Shown here one piece after another: positions 24,851-35,701 of a DNA stretch of 64,000 nt. The stretch comes from Amborella trichopoda (lineage: Eukaryota; Streptophyta; Magnoliopsida; Amborellales; Amborellaceae). Each line of letters starts with the position of its first letter. Positions within the stretch are counted from its first letter, which is position 1. The notes below the pieces were generated by a model. That model was given only the letters and a program-made list of their open reading frames with translations. It had not been told where the DNA came from and ran no database searches. Location: NCBI RefSeq assembly GCF_000471905.2, contig NW_006497083.1, positions 1,701,594-1,765,593 of the forward strand, given 5' to 3'. The position numbers and the translations under genes were made by a program.

Positions 24851-24989
24851 ATTTAAAAATTCCCATTTTGCTCTTCTTTTGCAGCTCTCAATCTCTCTTG
24901 AAGCAAAATCCTAATTTTTCTCTCTACACCAAACTGACAATATGCGCTATTTATAAAAGCCGTAGAATCTCCTCTATTAATGTACTCCC

Positions 24990-25155
24990 CTAAAATCCCA
25001 TGAAACCCTAATCACAATTCCTAGAAAATAGCTTCGTAATGATTTGAAAACTTTTCTTCAAATTCTAGATCCCCCAATCCCATGAAACCCTTATCACAAG
25101 TCCTAAAAATTCCTTTCATAATGCTTGAAAACTTTTCTTCAAATTCTAGATCACT
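24990..25155. repeat. Tandem duplication, period about 82 bases
   Basis: AATCCCATGAAACCCT(A/T)ATC then GAAAACTTTTCTTCAAATTC then TAGATC occurs twice in a row. The rest of 24,851-25,440 shows no gene. Confidence 0.75.
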
Positions 25156-25429
25156 AAGTCATTTTTTCTTCATTCAGGGCTCTATCTTTGTTAAAAAGAA
25201 ACCAAAGAAAGATTCACCATCAAGAAATTACTAGTTGTTAGTGGAGAAGGGTGGAAAATGGTGGAGAATGAGTTAGAGCCCCCATGGCATCAGAGTGATG
25301 AGTTTGTAATGAGATAGAGAGTTATTAACATATTGTTGATGCGGAGATAGAGTTCTTTGAAAAGCAAAGAGCTAATGGGTCGTCTGCGGACCTTGTATAT
25401 ACTAGGTTTTGAGGGCAGTAGTTGCAACT

Positions 25430-26195
25430 TCTACGGTCAAAATCCGTTTTTTCTTAAGGTGCAGTTGGCATACAAATGCATTTGCANNNNNNNNNNNNNN
25501 NNNNNNAAATCAAGTAGATCTATAAAAATATGAAAATCTTGAAAATGAACGGTGTAGATAATATGTTGTAAAATGCACTATTTCTAAAACTTAAAATCTT
25601 TTTATTTTTCATAGTCATACATCTCGATGTTGAGATGATCAATCAAAGGGGTTTGTCAACATTAAAACTACCTTTTTCGATGGATTTTTGAGGGCATCCG
25701 TAGTTCTACGTTATAAGGTAGCATCATTATATAAACTTTTTCCCGGATATATATAGACTTTTGGTTCAACTTTTGGGGTCAAAACCCATTTTTTTTTATG
25801 GTGCAGTTGGCATACGGATGCATCTGTAGCTGTAGAGGTAAGAAGCACCTTCAAATTTTATCATGGTATATAATTTTGATGTAAAATGTTCTCAAGATTA
25901 TATCAAAATCTATTTTTATATCTAATTGTAAAATTTTAACTTTAAAAAATAGTTAAAATCGAATCAATCTATAAACATATGAAAATCTTGTAAATGGATG
26001 GTGTAGATAATATGTTGTAAGATGCACTATTTTTTAGACTCAAAATCTTTTAATTTTCATAATTGAGATGATCAAATCATAGGGTTTTTCAACATTAAAA
26101 TAACTTACTTTTTTTTTGATAGATTTTTGACGTGCATCCGTCGTAGCTGTAGAGGTAAAGCTGCAACCTTATATAAGCTTTTTCCTTCTTCTTAT
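25430..26195 (-). mobile_element. Two family A elements in direct tandem, first one split by the gap
   Basis: Both units begin (plus strand) with GGTGCAGTTGGCATAC(A/G)(A/G)ATGC (25,459 and about 25,801) and run through AACATATGAAAATCTTG-like words, ATGTTGTAA(A/G)ATGCACTATT and TTGAGATGATCAA to TATATAA(A/G)CTTTTTCC. The second (about 25,800-26,195) is complete. The first has lost an unknown stretch at the N gap. Confidence 0.65.
25487..25506. other. Assembly gap of 20 N
   Basis: Twenty N bases lie inside the first of two directly repeated family A elements, so the gap probably reflects unresolved repeat length rather than a true 20-base distance. Confidence 0.95.
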
Positions 26196-26211
26196 CCACA
26201 AAAGGTCCAAA

Positions 26212-26540
26212 ATGAGGATAAAGCAAATCCAAAAAAAAAAGTGGATTGAAAGAGAACGCGTTTTATGGCGCTACCATTCGAAGCTCAGAAGCCAAAAACG
26301 AAGACCCCCTTCTTCGCAGTATCAGTTTGGGCTATTTTTTATAGAGCCGAGCCCATTGTTGGACCATAGGGACCTTTCTATTGCCCCACCGAATTTAACC
26401 GCAATCTCAACCTACCATTGCCGCTCGGCCGACAGAGACGCAGCTCTGCAACTTTTCTCCTCTTCGCCTGAAGTTCACTCTCTCCTTGTCGCTCTCGTCA
26501 TCCAGGAACCTAATTTCTTGCTCTGGACGGATGATAGCAG
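26212..26540 (+). other. Exon-like open stretch upstream of the Harbinger genes, unknown
   Basis: A frame from ATG 26,212 stays open for 132 codons and has less biased composition than its surroundings (SADRDAALQLFSSSPEVHSL). A GT donor candidate, AGCAG/GTACGC, lies at 26,539. A CT-rich stretch follows. It may be the first exon of the Harbinger transcription unit or of a captured gene. I recognise no domain. Confidence 0.25.
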
Positions 26541-29232
26541 GTACGCTCATCCATCTCTCCCTTTCTCTCTTGGTGTTGGTCTCTTTCTCTCTCTCTTATA
26601 CAATTTATGATACTGGTTTTCTCAGCCTCATTTTCTGTTGTCACTAGATATTTTTGAATCTTCAGATGGATTTTAGTGTCTCTCTAGAACTTTGAGATGA
26701 TTTTGGTCTCTCTCTGAAAATTGTGGTTGGAGTTTCCATTGATCTCTCTCTAGAATTTTGACAGGGTTTTGCTGTTTATTAAGGTTTGGCATTAGAAAAT
26801 ACCTAAAACTATTATACGGTTTTTCTGTTAAAGAGATTATACGGAATATCAACACCCAACTTTAACAGTGTCAAGTTGGTTTATTCTACTCATTTACGGG
26901 TTTGTTGCCTAGTTTCTTATTTTTTTTCTTTAAATTTTCTGCATTTTTGGTCTTTTTACTATGAATGGCATGCTCATATTGGTTTTTTTGTTGCACAGTG
27001 TTTTGAGGTGCGATTCTTTTTTGCCTCTTTTGAGGTGCTTTTCATTTGCCCCTTTTGAGGTTCCGTTAATTTTTTAACGTGTTGTTGAAGTGGAATTCGA
27101 TCATGTTTTGATGTGATCTGATTCCGGTTTTTCATGATCCACTAATAGTTGTCTCATCTGTTTAGTGTTTGATTGCTTTGCTATTTCTGTAATTTTTCAC
27201 ATCTTAGGATTCTTCGATGAATATTATACTCGGTTTATCTGTGATTTATTCATCCTCAGTGCTCATTTTTTCTTATGTCACATCTTAGGATTCTTCCATG
27301 AATATTATACTCAGTTATCTGTGATTTATTCATCATCAGTGCACATTTTTTCTTATGCACTTTTTTGGAAATTTCTGCCATGGATAATTTGATGAGTCAA
27401 TTATTTTGTTCCATAATTTTTGTTGCAAATTATTGCTATAGTTATGTAGAATTGCTATGGGTGGACACTTTGGTTCAAATGAGTAGTTCGATTGAAATTT
27501 GGTCGTTCTTGGAGAAATGATTGTGTTAATTCGATTCTTTGGATTAGGGTCGGTGTTTCGCTTCCAGTTGGTCGACATGCTCTGCTTGTTTATTGGGATT
27601 TAAATATTCAATGAGCATTGCATGATATAAGAACAAACCTCAATCTCAACCATTACATTTTATAAGTTATGCATTTGTGAAAGTTTTGGTGTAAAAATAT
27701 TTGAAGGATCCATAATTGATTTGAATGGATGTTTTCATGCAAGTATTTTCATGGAATCCATAATGGATTACATAGCTGATCCCAAATTAATTGGAAAAAG
27801 GCTATGGTGATGATGATGATCCACAGTGGATTACATGGAATTCTACTAAGTTATTACTGTTCTCCATATATGTTCATATCTTTTGCCTCGAGTTGTAACA
27901 CAATATTGTTTCCTCTTTAATTTGAGTTTTTCTCCCAAACGCAATCGATCGGTACATGCGGGGCCCACCACCCAACAATTTCACTCTTGATGCTTGATTT
28001 TTTTTTTGCTGTATTGGCGCTTGCTTGTTGTTTTTGTGGTGTGGATGATTGATTTTTGTGGATGTATCTGAACATCCGCATAGTTCTTGGTGACTTCAAG
28101 TTCACTTAAATCGTGTTTGACTATTTAAAATTAAAAACAGAGATGGTGAAAACCAGTCAACTTGCAACTGTATGACCAGCTCAAGCTAAGTATTTTAATC
28201 GTAGCATTAATTTTGTTCTTTAATAATTTATGTTCAGTTTTCAGATAAATTTTATGATGTGCACTAAGATAATCTAATGAGGTGTTATTTATGATGAAAT
28301 CTGCACCTATCTTCTTGGTCTGTAACCTTTTCTGTAATATTCCTGCAACTAGATTTCCATTTACTAATTTCATGCCAAGCACTGGAATGAAGATCATATT
28401 GCACTCTCTTTTTGGTTATTTATACACATTTTTTGTACATTATGGCGTACATAACATGCAATTGCTATCATGAGTGGAAGGCTTTAGTAATTCATAGAAA
28501 ATAAGATGAATGACGACCAACCAGAGTTTAAAAACTCAAAATTTCTGACCAACCAGAGTTTACACTTTGCATGATTGGTTTTGCACTTGACTCAATTCAT
28601 CTAGTCACATTTAGAGTGGGTTGGTGTTGGAATCTTAAGTTTGATTTTGATATGATGATGGTCATCTTGGAAATGAAATGTGTTGGTTTTATGAGCCAAA
28701 CATTTTCATTAAATCACAAATATCTCTTATCTCTCAATGCTTATCTTTTGTACAGAAATGTGTCCACCTATGCAATCATCAATGCCTATTTTTGAGTTTA
28801 TGGCTGGTTTGTCTTGAATGGTATGCTTGTTTATTAATAAATATTTTCGCATTGAAAAATCTTTCATGGGTTATAAGTGTGTGCATTGAGCATGAATATG
28901 TGGGTCTACAGAAAATAGCATGAATGTAGCATGCTTTCTTCATTTTATTTTCTCAGTTTTTTAATGAACTGAACCAATTCTACCGAATGGTTGTAGGTTT
29001 TCTTTTCATGAATATGTTGGTCTACAGAAAATAGCATGAATGTAGCATCCTTTCTTCATTTTATTTTCTCAGTTTTTTAATGAACTGAACCAATTCTACT
29101 GAATGGTTGTAGATTTTCTTTTCATTCTCGTTTTACTTGATTCTTTTGGAGTATTATGTAGTCTTCTCTCTCTCACATGTATATGTCTGCCTTGTATTAT
29201 AGCCTTCTTCTATCTAGGATCTATTCCTAAGG
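26541..29232. repeat. Non-coding stretch with two tandem duplications
   Basis: A unit of about 81 bases (CACATCTTAGGATTCTTC(G/C)A...) is duplicated at 27,199-27,358, and one of 116 bases (CATGAATATGT(G/T)GGTCTACA...) at 28,891-29,123. Otherwise the region is AT-rich without a supported gene. It may be a long leader or intron of the Harbinger element. Confidence 0.6.
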
Positions 29233-30653
29233 ATGTCTGCAGAAAATACCATAGATACCATAGAAGATGATCTTAGGGAGAGCAACAAACGCATGGCAGC
29301 CATACTAGGTGCCTATGCAGCTTGTCTGATGGTAGTGAAGAGAATCAATAGACTGATTCCTATTACGTTCACGCCTACGAGAAAAGATGAAGACATTGTC
29401 AATACTACAGACATCACTTGTTGTAACCAGATACGAATGTCCCAGGGAACATATAGAACATTGGAGCACATGATAAGAGAGTGAGATCTATTGCAGGACA
29501 CTGTAGGGGTAACTGTGCAAAAACAATGGGTCATATTCTTGCATAATATAAGTCACAACTTGACAAATAGGAAAATTGCACACGACTTTGGTCGCTCGGG
29601 CGAGACTATAAGTCGGCATTTTAACCGATCACTAAATGCAATACTAGCCCTTCATCGTGACTTCATTAGGCTAGCAACATTGGAGACACCCCCCAATATT
29701 GCAAATGATCCTAGATTTGACCGATATTTTAAGGTATTGCATATGAAAACCCATATGTCAAGTACTTCACAAATCTAGATGTGCCTTTTTGTTATGCAAA
29801 CTAATATTGAATCACAGGATTGCCTTGGAGCCATCGACGACACACATATCCCAGTCACAGTTACCAATGATGTGCGTGCTAAGTACCGTAACAGCCTAAC
29901 AGGAAGGGTTTCCTATTCCAAAATGTCATGGCGGCAACATCCTTTGACTTAAAATTCCAATATGTCTTAAGGGGTTGTGAGGGTTCTGCAACAGATTCAA
30001 GGGTTTTATCGAGTGCATTGTCAAGGACAGATGCTTTCCATGTTCCATCTGGTAATAGTCCATACGTGTATTGCATTGTTTTTAATAAGATTAAAAGGCA
30101 ATTAATAGTACCCTTACAAATTTTTCTACTTGTTTTAGGAAAATATTACCTTGTTGATGTTGGATACCCCAATATCCCTGGATTTCTTGCACCATATCGC
30201 AACGTTCGTTACCATTTGAAGGAGTTTTCCCAGAATAACCCAATCAACACTACAGAGGAATTGTTTAACCTCCTTCATTCATTGGTGTGTAACTCTGTCG
30301 AGCGTATATTTGGGATCTTAAAAGGACGATTCGCTATTTTGAGAACTGTGACAACCTTCCCAATTAAAACTCAACTGAAGATCGTCCTAGCATGTTGTAT
30401 ACTACATAACTTCATTATGAGTATAGAGGGTGTGGTTGTTGATCACGAGAACGATGGTGATGACAACATTGATGGCGATGACCACAGTGATAGCGATAAC
30501 AAGAGTTCCAATAGTTCCAGCGATGAAGACCCCCTGCGTGTACCACGACATCCTACTTTTGGAAGGGGTCAAAGAGAAAGGGATGATTGCGAAAATTTTC
30601 GATTTGAAATTGCGAAGAAAATGTGGGAAGATTATAGTGCTTCCTTGAGTTAG
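29233..30653 (+). pseudogene. PIF/Harbinger (HARBI1-like) transposase, broken
   Basis: The N-terminal part starts at ATG 29,233 (MSAENTIDTIEDDLRESNKR) and includes QIRMSQGTYRTLEHMIRE and a helix-turn-helix-like stretch (NRKIAHDFGRSGETISRHFN). The DDE core follows: AIDDTH near 29,833 (usually DGTH), LVDVGYPNIPGFLAPYR near 30,150, and VERIFGILKGRF near 30,300 with the catalytic Glu. The tail is acidic, then basic (FEIAKKMWEDYSASLS). Introns fit at about 29,735-29,817 and 30,053-30,139. Breaks are a TGA at 29,482 and a one-base frameshift near 29,905. The second reading frame of the element follows directly downstream. Confidence 0.85.
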
Positions 30654-31133
30654 GTCATTCAGTTTTGTTAAAACTATGTTAACAGACATGCTTTAATATT
30701 GTATATTTACTTTTCAATAATTGAATTATGCCTTGATTTCCCCGATTATGATGTGAATATTGAATTATGCCCCAACTTCCCTGATTATGATGTGAATATT
30801 GTAGTAGAAATTTTTACAGTTCTGGTTTGTAATTATTAATTAGGGATGGATGTCAGTAGTAGCCAGCCTACATCTACAAAAAAATTACTTGAAGCCAAAG
30901 GATGGACCTCGTGCTCCTTGCCTTACTAAGAGAACAAGTGAAACTGGGGAAAAAATCAGAGGGCAGTTTCAAAAAAGAAGCATGGTTTGCTATACAAAAG
31001 AAGTTCAATAGTGAACTTCAAATGAACGTCACCAAGAATCAACTAAAAAACAGGCACAAGCATTGGAAGACACAATATAAGTTCATATTGAAGCTTATGA
31101 CTGAAAGTGGATTTGGATGGTACCCAGCACGAC

Positions 31134-34100
31134 CAGTGTTTCAAAAAGCACTAGGCTCGTCCTAGGCTGCCTGGGGGGTCCAGGCCTCCCAACGCCTATG
31201 TGGGCACCCAGAACCTGGGCGGCCCAGCCGAATCCAAAAATGATTCTACAGTTATATATTGTATAAAATATAAGAATTAGGTATTTAGGGCACGTTAGAA
31301 TTCAAACTATACTATACATTAGCACGTACTCCATAAGCATAACCATCAGTCGGTCCATAATCCATATCCAATTAAAACTTAAAATTTACTAACCAACCAA
31401 ATTACCAAACCAAAGTTACCAAATAGTGCCAAACCAATGGAACTACGAATCCACTATCCAGAAATCACATTACACCACCATGAGGCAGAAAACAAAAATG
31501 AAAGTAATACTTGAAGACTCAAAAGAATCTTCAATAGTTCAATCAAAGTTCAAAGTTTAATAATTATTCAACATTCTTCATTCATCATCAGAAAAATTAT
31601 GGTCAGTTGCATTGGCATCATATTCTTCAGAGTCATCACCCTTCTTGACATATTGGTCGTCTTCTTCCGTTTCTTTTGAATATGCCTCTTCTTCCACCCT
31701 CGTTCTCTGTGCAGAAGATCTAGTGGCCCTAGGAGGGTCAGCTGATGTCCCTGAAGCATCCATGACCATGTCCTATGTCAATCCTTCATGCCTCTCGACC
31801 TCATCATCATCAACTAACCACTCCATAGCATTGTCTATATTTTTTGATCTGATGGGGTCTCTCTTATCTCTCCTAGCAAACCTATCCTTCAAGAATCGAT
31901 TATATTTGACATAGACTAGGCCATTGGGCTTCTTTGATTCAAGCCTGTTCCTTCTCTTTGTATGAATGTAACAAGATCAAATGAAATCAATTAAAATCTA
32001 TGGTTCATGTATTATTAATACAATTATACAAATTACCCTTACGGCCTTACCCCTTCAAAAGTACTTCAATTACGCACACAACCGGATGAGGAAGTGGTTA
32101 GGTTTAAGATCCGAATGGCCAACTTTTGTAAATTTGGAGAACTATATCCATGTTGGCTCCACCAATTGGTTGCAAAGATATAGAATAAAATTATAAATAA
32201 ATAATAGAATTGATAAAAATTAAACTTGATTACTTGAACTTGATGAACTTAAAAATATTATTACGACCTGGATCAATTTTGGTCCTTTGCCTCATTGCCA
32301 TTGGACTCCCAAAAGACTTTAATGAGCACTTGTAATTTATCAGCTCATTAGTGCATATAATATCCTGGATATCAGGATCAGGGACCAGCACATCTACGCA
32401 CTTATTAAATCCAGTTATTATTGTGTCATTTGTGTGTATATCCTTGTCAACATAGAAAAAAGCTGGGTTCAAATAATAACCAACTGCATGCAATGGCCGA
32501 TATAGCTGCCTATCCCACTTGTCATTAATAATCTCCCAAACAGGCATGTAGCGGTTCTCGTCATCATCAAAATTTTAGGCTATCTCCTTTTTGCATTTCT
32601 CCATAGCTATATAGCCCATAGAAGGCTTGTCACTATCAACCATGCGAAGGACTTTGACAAGAGGCAAAAATACCTTAAGAGCGTCCTTCAACGCTCGCCA
32701 AAAATCCTTAGAAAAAATAGTATCTCTCACCTTCTTCCCAACTTGATCCTTGGATCACTTGCATGCTCTCCAGTCATTCGAGGTATGCTATGCTATCTAG
32801 GCATAAGTACCAGGTAACAAATCTCGTGACCCTACGCCTCACAAATCTACGCATCATGCTGAGGGTGAGATGGTGGCCATAAATAAAATGTGTATCTGAC
32901 GTTGCCTTCTTCACTGCACCTGATATCTCGGTTAAACAGCCAAGAGCCTCAAGCATGAGGTCTATACAATGTGCTGCACATGGTGTTTAAAAGATTACAG
33001 GATAAGCTATGTGTAACAAATTAGTTGCAACAACATTAGGAGCAGCATTGTTTGTGACAACCTGTACAACATGATGCTCCCCAACCTCCTTGATTCCCTT
33101 CTCTATAACTGGGAATATGTAATGGGCATCATGGATATGATTAGAGGCATCAATAGACCTAAAAAAAACAGTCTCTAAAGGACAATTCACAAGCAAATTC
33201 ATCTTACTTCTTATCTTGCTATCACTCCGAGCATCGATCATAATAGAAACCCCATGCTGAGCCTATGCATCCTTCTTAACTTGTACCACTTCCTTTGTGA
33301 CACTCACCACCTTTTTCAAAAGAGACTTTGAAAGCTCATATGAGGTCGGGGGTTTAATCCCAAGCCCAAATTGGCCAATTGCCTCTACCGCGGCGTAGAA
33401 GCTGCTTAAGCGAACGGTATTGAAAGGAATGCTCGCCTCATAAAACCATGTAGCAAGATAATAAGTAGCTCTATCTCTCTCTTCTTTCTTCATTCTATTT
33501 TCAATGGTGGTTTGCTTCTTTGTTTTCTTTCCTGCAACCTCAGGGTCAGGTTAAGGAAAAAAACTATCCATAGGGCCTCTAATCCAAGGCTTCTTACTCC
33601 AAGAACCAAAACCAAAAGCAATTACAACTCCTTGTCCCTTTCCCTTAATAATCGATTGTTCTACCTCGTGACATCCGTCCCCAATCCCATCCTCATCACT
33701 ATTATCATCATCATAATTGACTCGAGACCTAATCTCTGATATGAGGGCAAATCTCTCATCTTTTTTCATTTTTACCATATTCAAAATATTGGTTATTTCC
33801 TCTTAAACAACATCAGGAGTCTTTTTACATGGGGCAACATCCCCCTTGATACCGGCATGATGTTTCTTGAACCGGTTTATGCACCTTTTTGTATCCTTCT
33901 CACAAAAATTGTATCTTATGCAATTTTTATTATTAGGATCTGGGTTGTAGCCATATTTCCAACCGGGATCACCACTCCTATTAGATCTCGAAAAAGACAT
34001 CTCAAAACAATGCAATTTATACAAGCAACAAAAAAAAAACACTTACTTTGAGTTTGAATGCTCAATCTCCAAACTTCCACCTCAAAGATGCTTTTAAGGA

Positions 34101-34575
34101 CTCAAAATCTTCTAAAAGACCCCCCAATAGATTTATAAGATATCAAAAATTAAATTTAATATCAATAGATCATATTTTGATCAATTTCTCATAACTTTGA
34201 GAGCCCTGCGATGGTAAAGAAATCACCAAAAAACTAGTTTTTTAGGGGTTTTCTTTCTCTAAAGTGGGCTCCAATAAGTTTTACGTTTCAAATGAACCTA
34301 AAGCCCCCATTTTTGGCCCTTCAGTATAAAAAAAAATAGAGAAAAAAATGCCGCCACCGAAAGCTATTTCCGCCTCTAGGTGGGGCACTGGACCTGGGCA
34401 GTCGCCCAGGTCTGGGCGTTGGGCGGCCGCCTAGGCGGTTGGTTTCCTAGGTGCCTAGGCTGGTGCCCAGGAACGACCGTTTTTTTTGGGTGCCTTGGCT
34501 TGGGCGATGCGCCCAGGCCCCCAGATCCGCCTCGGCGGCCGCCCAAGCATTGACGGTCCGTCTTTTGAAACACTG
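31134..34575 (-). mobile_element. hAT transposon, 3.44 kb, complete ends
   Basis: The ends are perfect 13-bp inverted repeats, CAGTGTTTCAAAA and TTTTGAAACACTG. They are flanked by an 8-bp target duplication, AGCACGAC (31,126-31,133) and AGCATGAC (34,576-34,583), which differs at one base. Eight-base duplications are diagnostic of hAT. GC-rich subterminal blocks rich in GCCTAGGC, CCCAGG and GGCGGCC lie at 31,160-31,225 and 34,375-34,555. The transposase inside runs on minus and is broken. Removing the element and one target copy restores the Myb/SANT reading frame of the Harbinger gene, which proves the insertion site. Confidence 0.92.
31568..34042 (-). pseudogene. hAT transposase with BED finger, DUF659 and dimerisation domain, broken
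   Basis: On minus, a BED-type zinc finger comes first (near 33,980-33,820: DPGWKYGYNP, CIRYNFC, RFKKHHAG). Next comes YYLATWFYEASIPFNTVRLS (about 33,470), then DUF659 (about 33,255-32,940: MIDARSDSKIRSKMNLLVNC, EVGEHHVVQVVTNNAAPN, TPCAAHCIDLMLEALGCL). The hAT dimerisation motif lies near 32,170-32,060 (LQKLAIRILNLTTSSSGC). The acidic C terminus ends at 31,568. Stops and frameshifts lie near 33,545, 33,262, 32,986, 32,770 and 32,570. The order is canonical and the length near full. Confidence 0.85.
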
Positions 34576-35114
34576 AGCATGACACATGCTCACAGCAGAT
34601 CCCATTGTGTGGGATGCATACTTGCAGGTGTTAATAGTGTCATTATATTAAACATATGTTCTCAAAGGCTATATTGCTTGCGTTTGAGCATTTTGGGATT
34701 ATGCATTGTAGGGACATAAGGAAGTAAGGCAGTACCAGGACAAGGTTGTGCCTTATTGGGAAGATTTGTGTCATTATTGGAGACGATGTGAGTGATGGTG
34801 GAGGTGCACAAAGCCATGCCGATGTAGAGAACAACAATCTTAATGGGGAGGAGGAAGTTCAAGAGACATCAATGCATGAGGAGAGGATTGGTGAAGGGGT
34901 AGATGAAGATGAGACCACCCAAGATGCCATTGAAAGTAGATCAAATGCAAGAGGGTCAAGGGCTTCCACTAGTTCAATAAGCAGTAAAAACGGAAACAAG
35001 CGAAAGAAGACTAAAGACAACATTTATGTAGAGAAGCTCAGCGAGATTGCCGAAGCCCATCAAGGGCATGACTGCGACTAAGGATGAAGATGTGTTGACT
35101 AATGTTTTCGATGC

Positions 35115-35195
35115 AATCCATAGACTATCAGAAGCGAGTAATAGTTTACGATTCTCTCTCTTCTGATATAAGATGGAATCCATAGACTATCAGAA
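35115..35195 (+). repeat. Short direct duplication at the Harbinger / TOC90 junction
   Basis: AATCCATAGACTATCAGAA occurs at 35,115-35,133 and 35,177-35,195. The second copy runs straight into the sequence shared by all TOC90 exon-1 copies (AGAAACTGCATCCTTAGTC), so this is the junction between the transposon cluster and the TOC90 locus. Confidence 0.8.
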
Positions 35196-35199
35196 ACTG

Positions 35200-35580
35200 C
35201 ATCCTTAGTCTTGTAGCCCTATCAAAATATATTCTAATTTTTTAAACTCGAGGGGTTGAAACCTGAAACTGTTGAATAAACTCATTTGTATTTGGGATAA
35301 TCCCTCCGAAAACATTTGGATGGTCAAGAGTCCTCCTTCAAACCCCCGCGCCCCTGCCTTTGCAATCTATGCTTCCCACTCTGCTATCTCGTCCTCTCTC
35401 TCTTTACTTTCTCTCTCTTGCTCGGAGGTTTTTATTCTCTGAAGTGGGAGAGGAGGAAGAAGATGATATGCAAGACTAATCGTATTCTCGAAGAGATTGG
35501 TGATGTTTCCCTCTTGAAAAGCAGATGATGAGGGATTTTTAAGCCAATAATTAGAGAGATAAAGGGGTTTCCATTTGAGG
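35200..35580 (+). promoter_or_regulatory. TOC90 promoter and 5' leader, outer copy
   Basis: The first 50 bases are derived from the end of a family B element, as in every exon-1 copy here. A CT-rich leader (35,370-35,425) precedes the ATG. An upstream ATG at 35,320 opens a 40-codon frame ending at 35,442, which could dampen translation if it is in the mRNA. The transcription start is not known. Confidence 0.4.
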
Positions 35581-35701
35581 ATGAAGACTTTGAAGGATTG
35601 GATTTCATGGAAGTCTTTGCTCTCTGCAAGACCACTTTCAGGCATCGATAGCGTCCTGGAAGAGGACAAAACCGATGGGCACGAGGATGTTGATGTAACA
35701 G
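35581..35701 (+). CDS. TOC90: TOC90 exon 1, outer copy
   Basis: The exon reads MKTLKDWISWKSLLSARPLS and continues to DVDVT, 40 codons plus one base, with donor ACAG/GTCTAG. The Arabidopsis TOC90 protein likewise starts MK-FKDW and has SRPLLGSD soon after. This motif, and joining in frame to exon 2, identify it. TOC90 is a member of the Toc159 receptor family without a long acidic domain; it binds GTP and helps preproteins enter chloroplasts at the outer envelope. The matching exon 2 in the same orientation is 24.6 kb downstream. A stop at 60,280 follows soon after the splice point, so this exon may no longer contribute to a functional protein. Confidence 0.7.

Larger units (their letters stand above)
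30844..35143 (+). pseudogene. Harbinger-associated Myb/SANT-like DNA-binding protein, split by hAT
   Basis: PIF/Harbinger elements encode a second, Myb/SANT-like protein needed for transposition. Here it begins MDVSSSQPTSTKKLLEAKGW at 30,845 and continues after a frameshift as LLREQVKLGKKSEGSFKKEA and KNQLKNRHKHWKTQY up to GFGWYPAR at 31,133. There the hAT element is inserted. Coding resumes at 34,584 with HMLTADPIVWDAYLQ. After an intron it gives GHKEVRQYQDKVVPYWEDLC. A one-base shift then leads into an acidic, serine-rich linker (about 34,780-35,000) and a C-terminal segment ending SEASNSLRFSLF near 35,168. It is not functional. Confidence 0.8.

Noticed and set aside
30402-30689. 95-codon minus-strand frame
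   Set aside because: Antisense shadow of the Harbinger transposase C terminus with its repetitive acidic codons.
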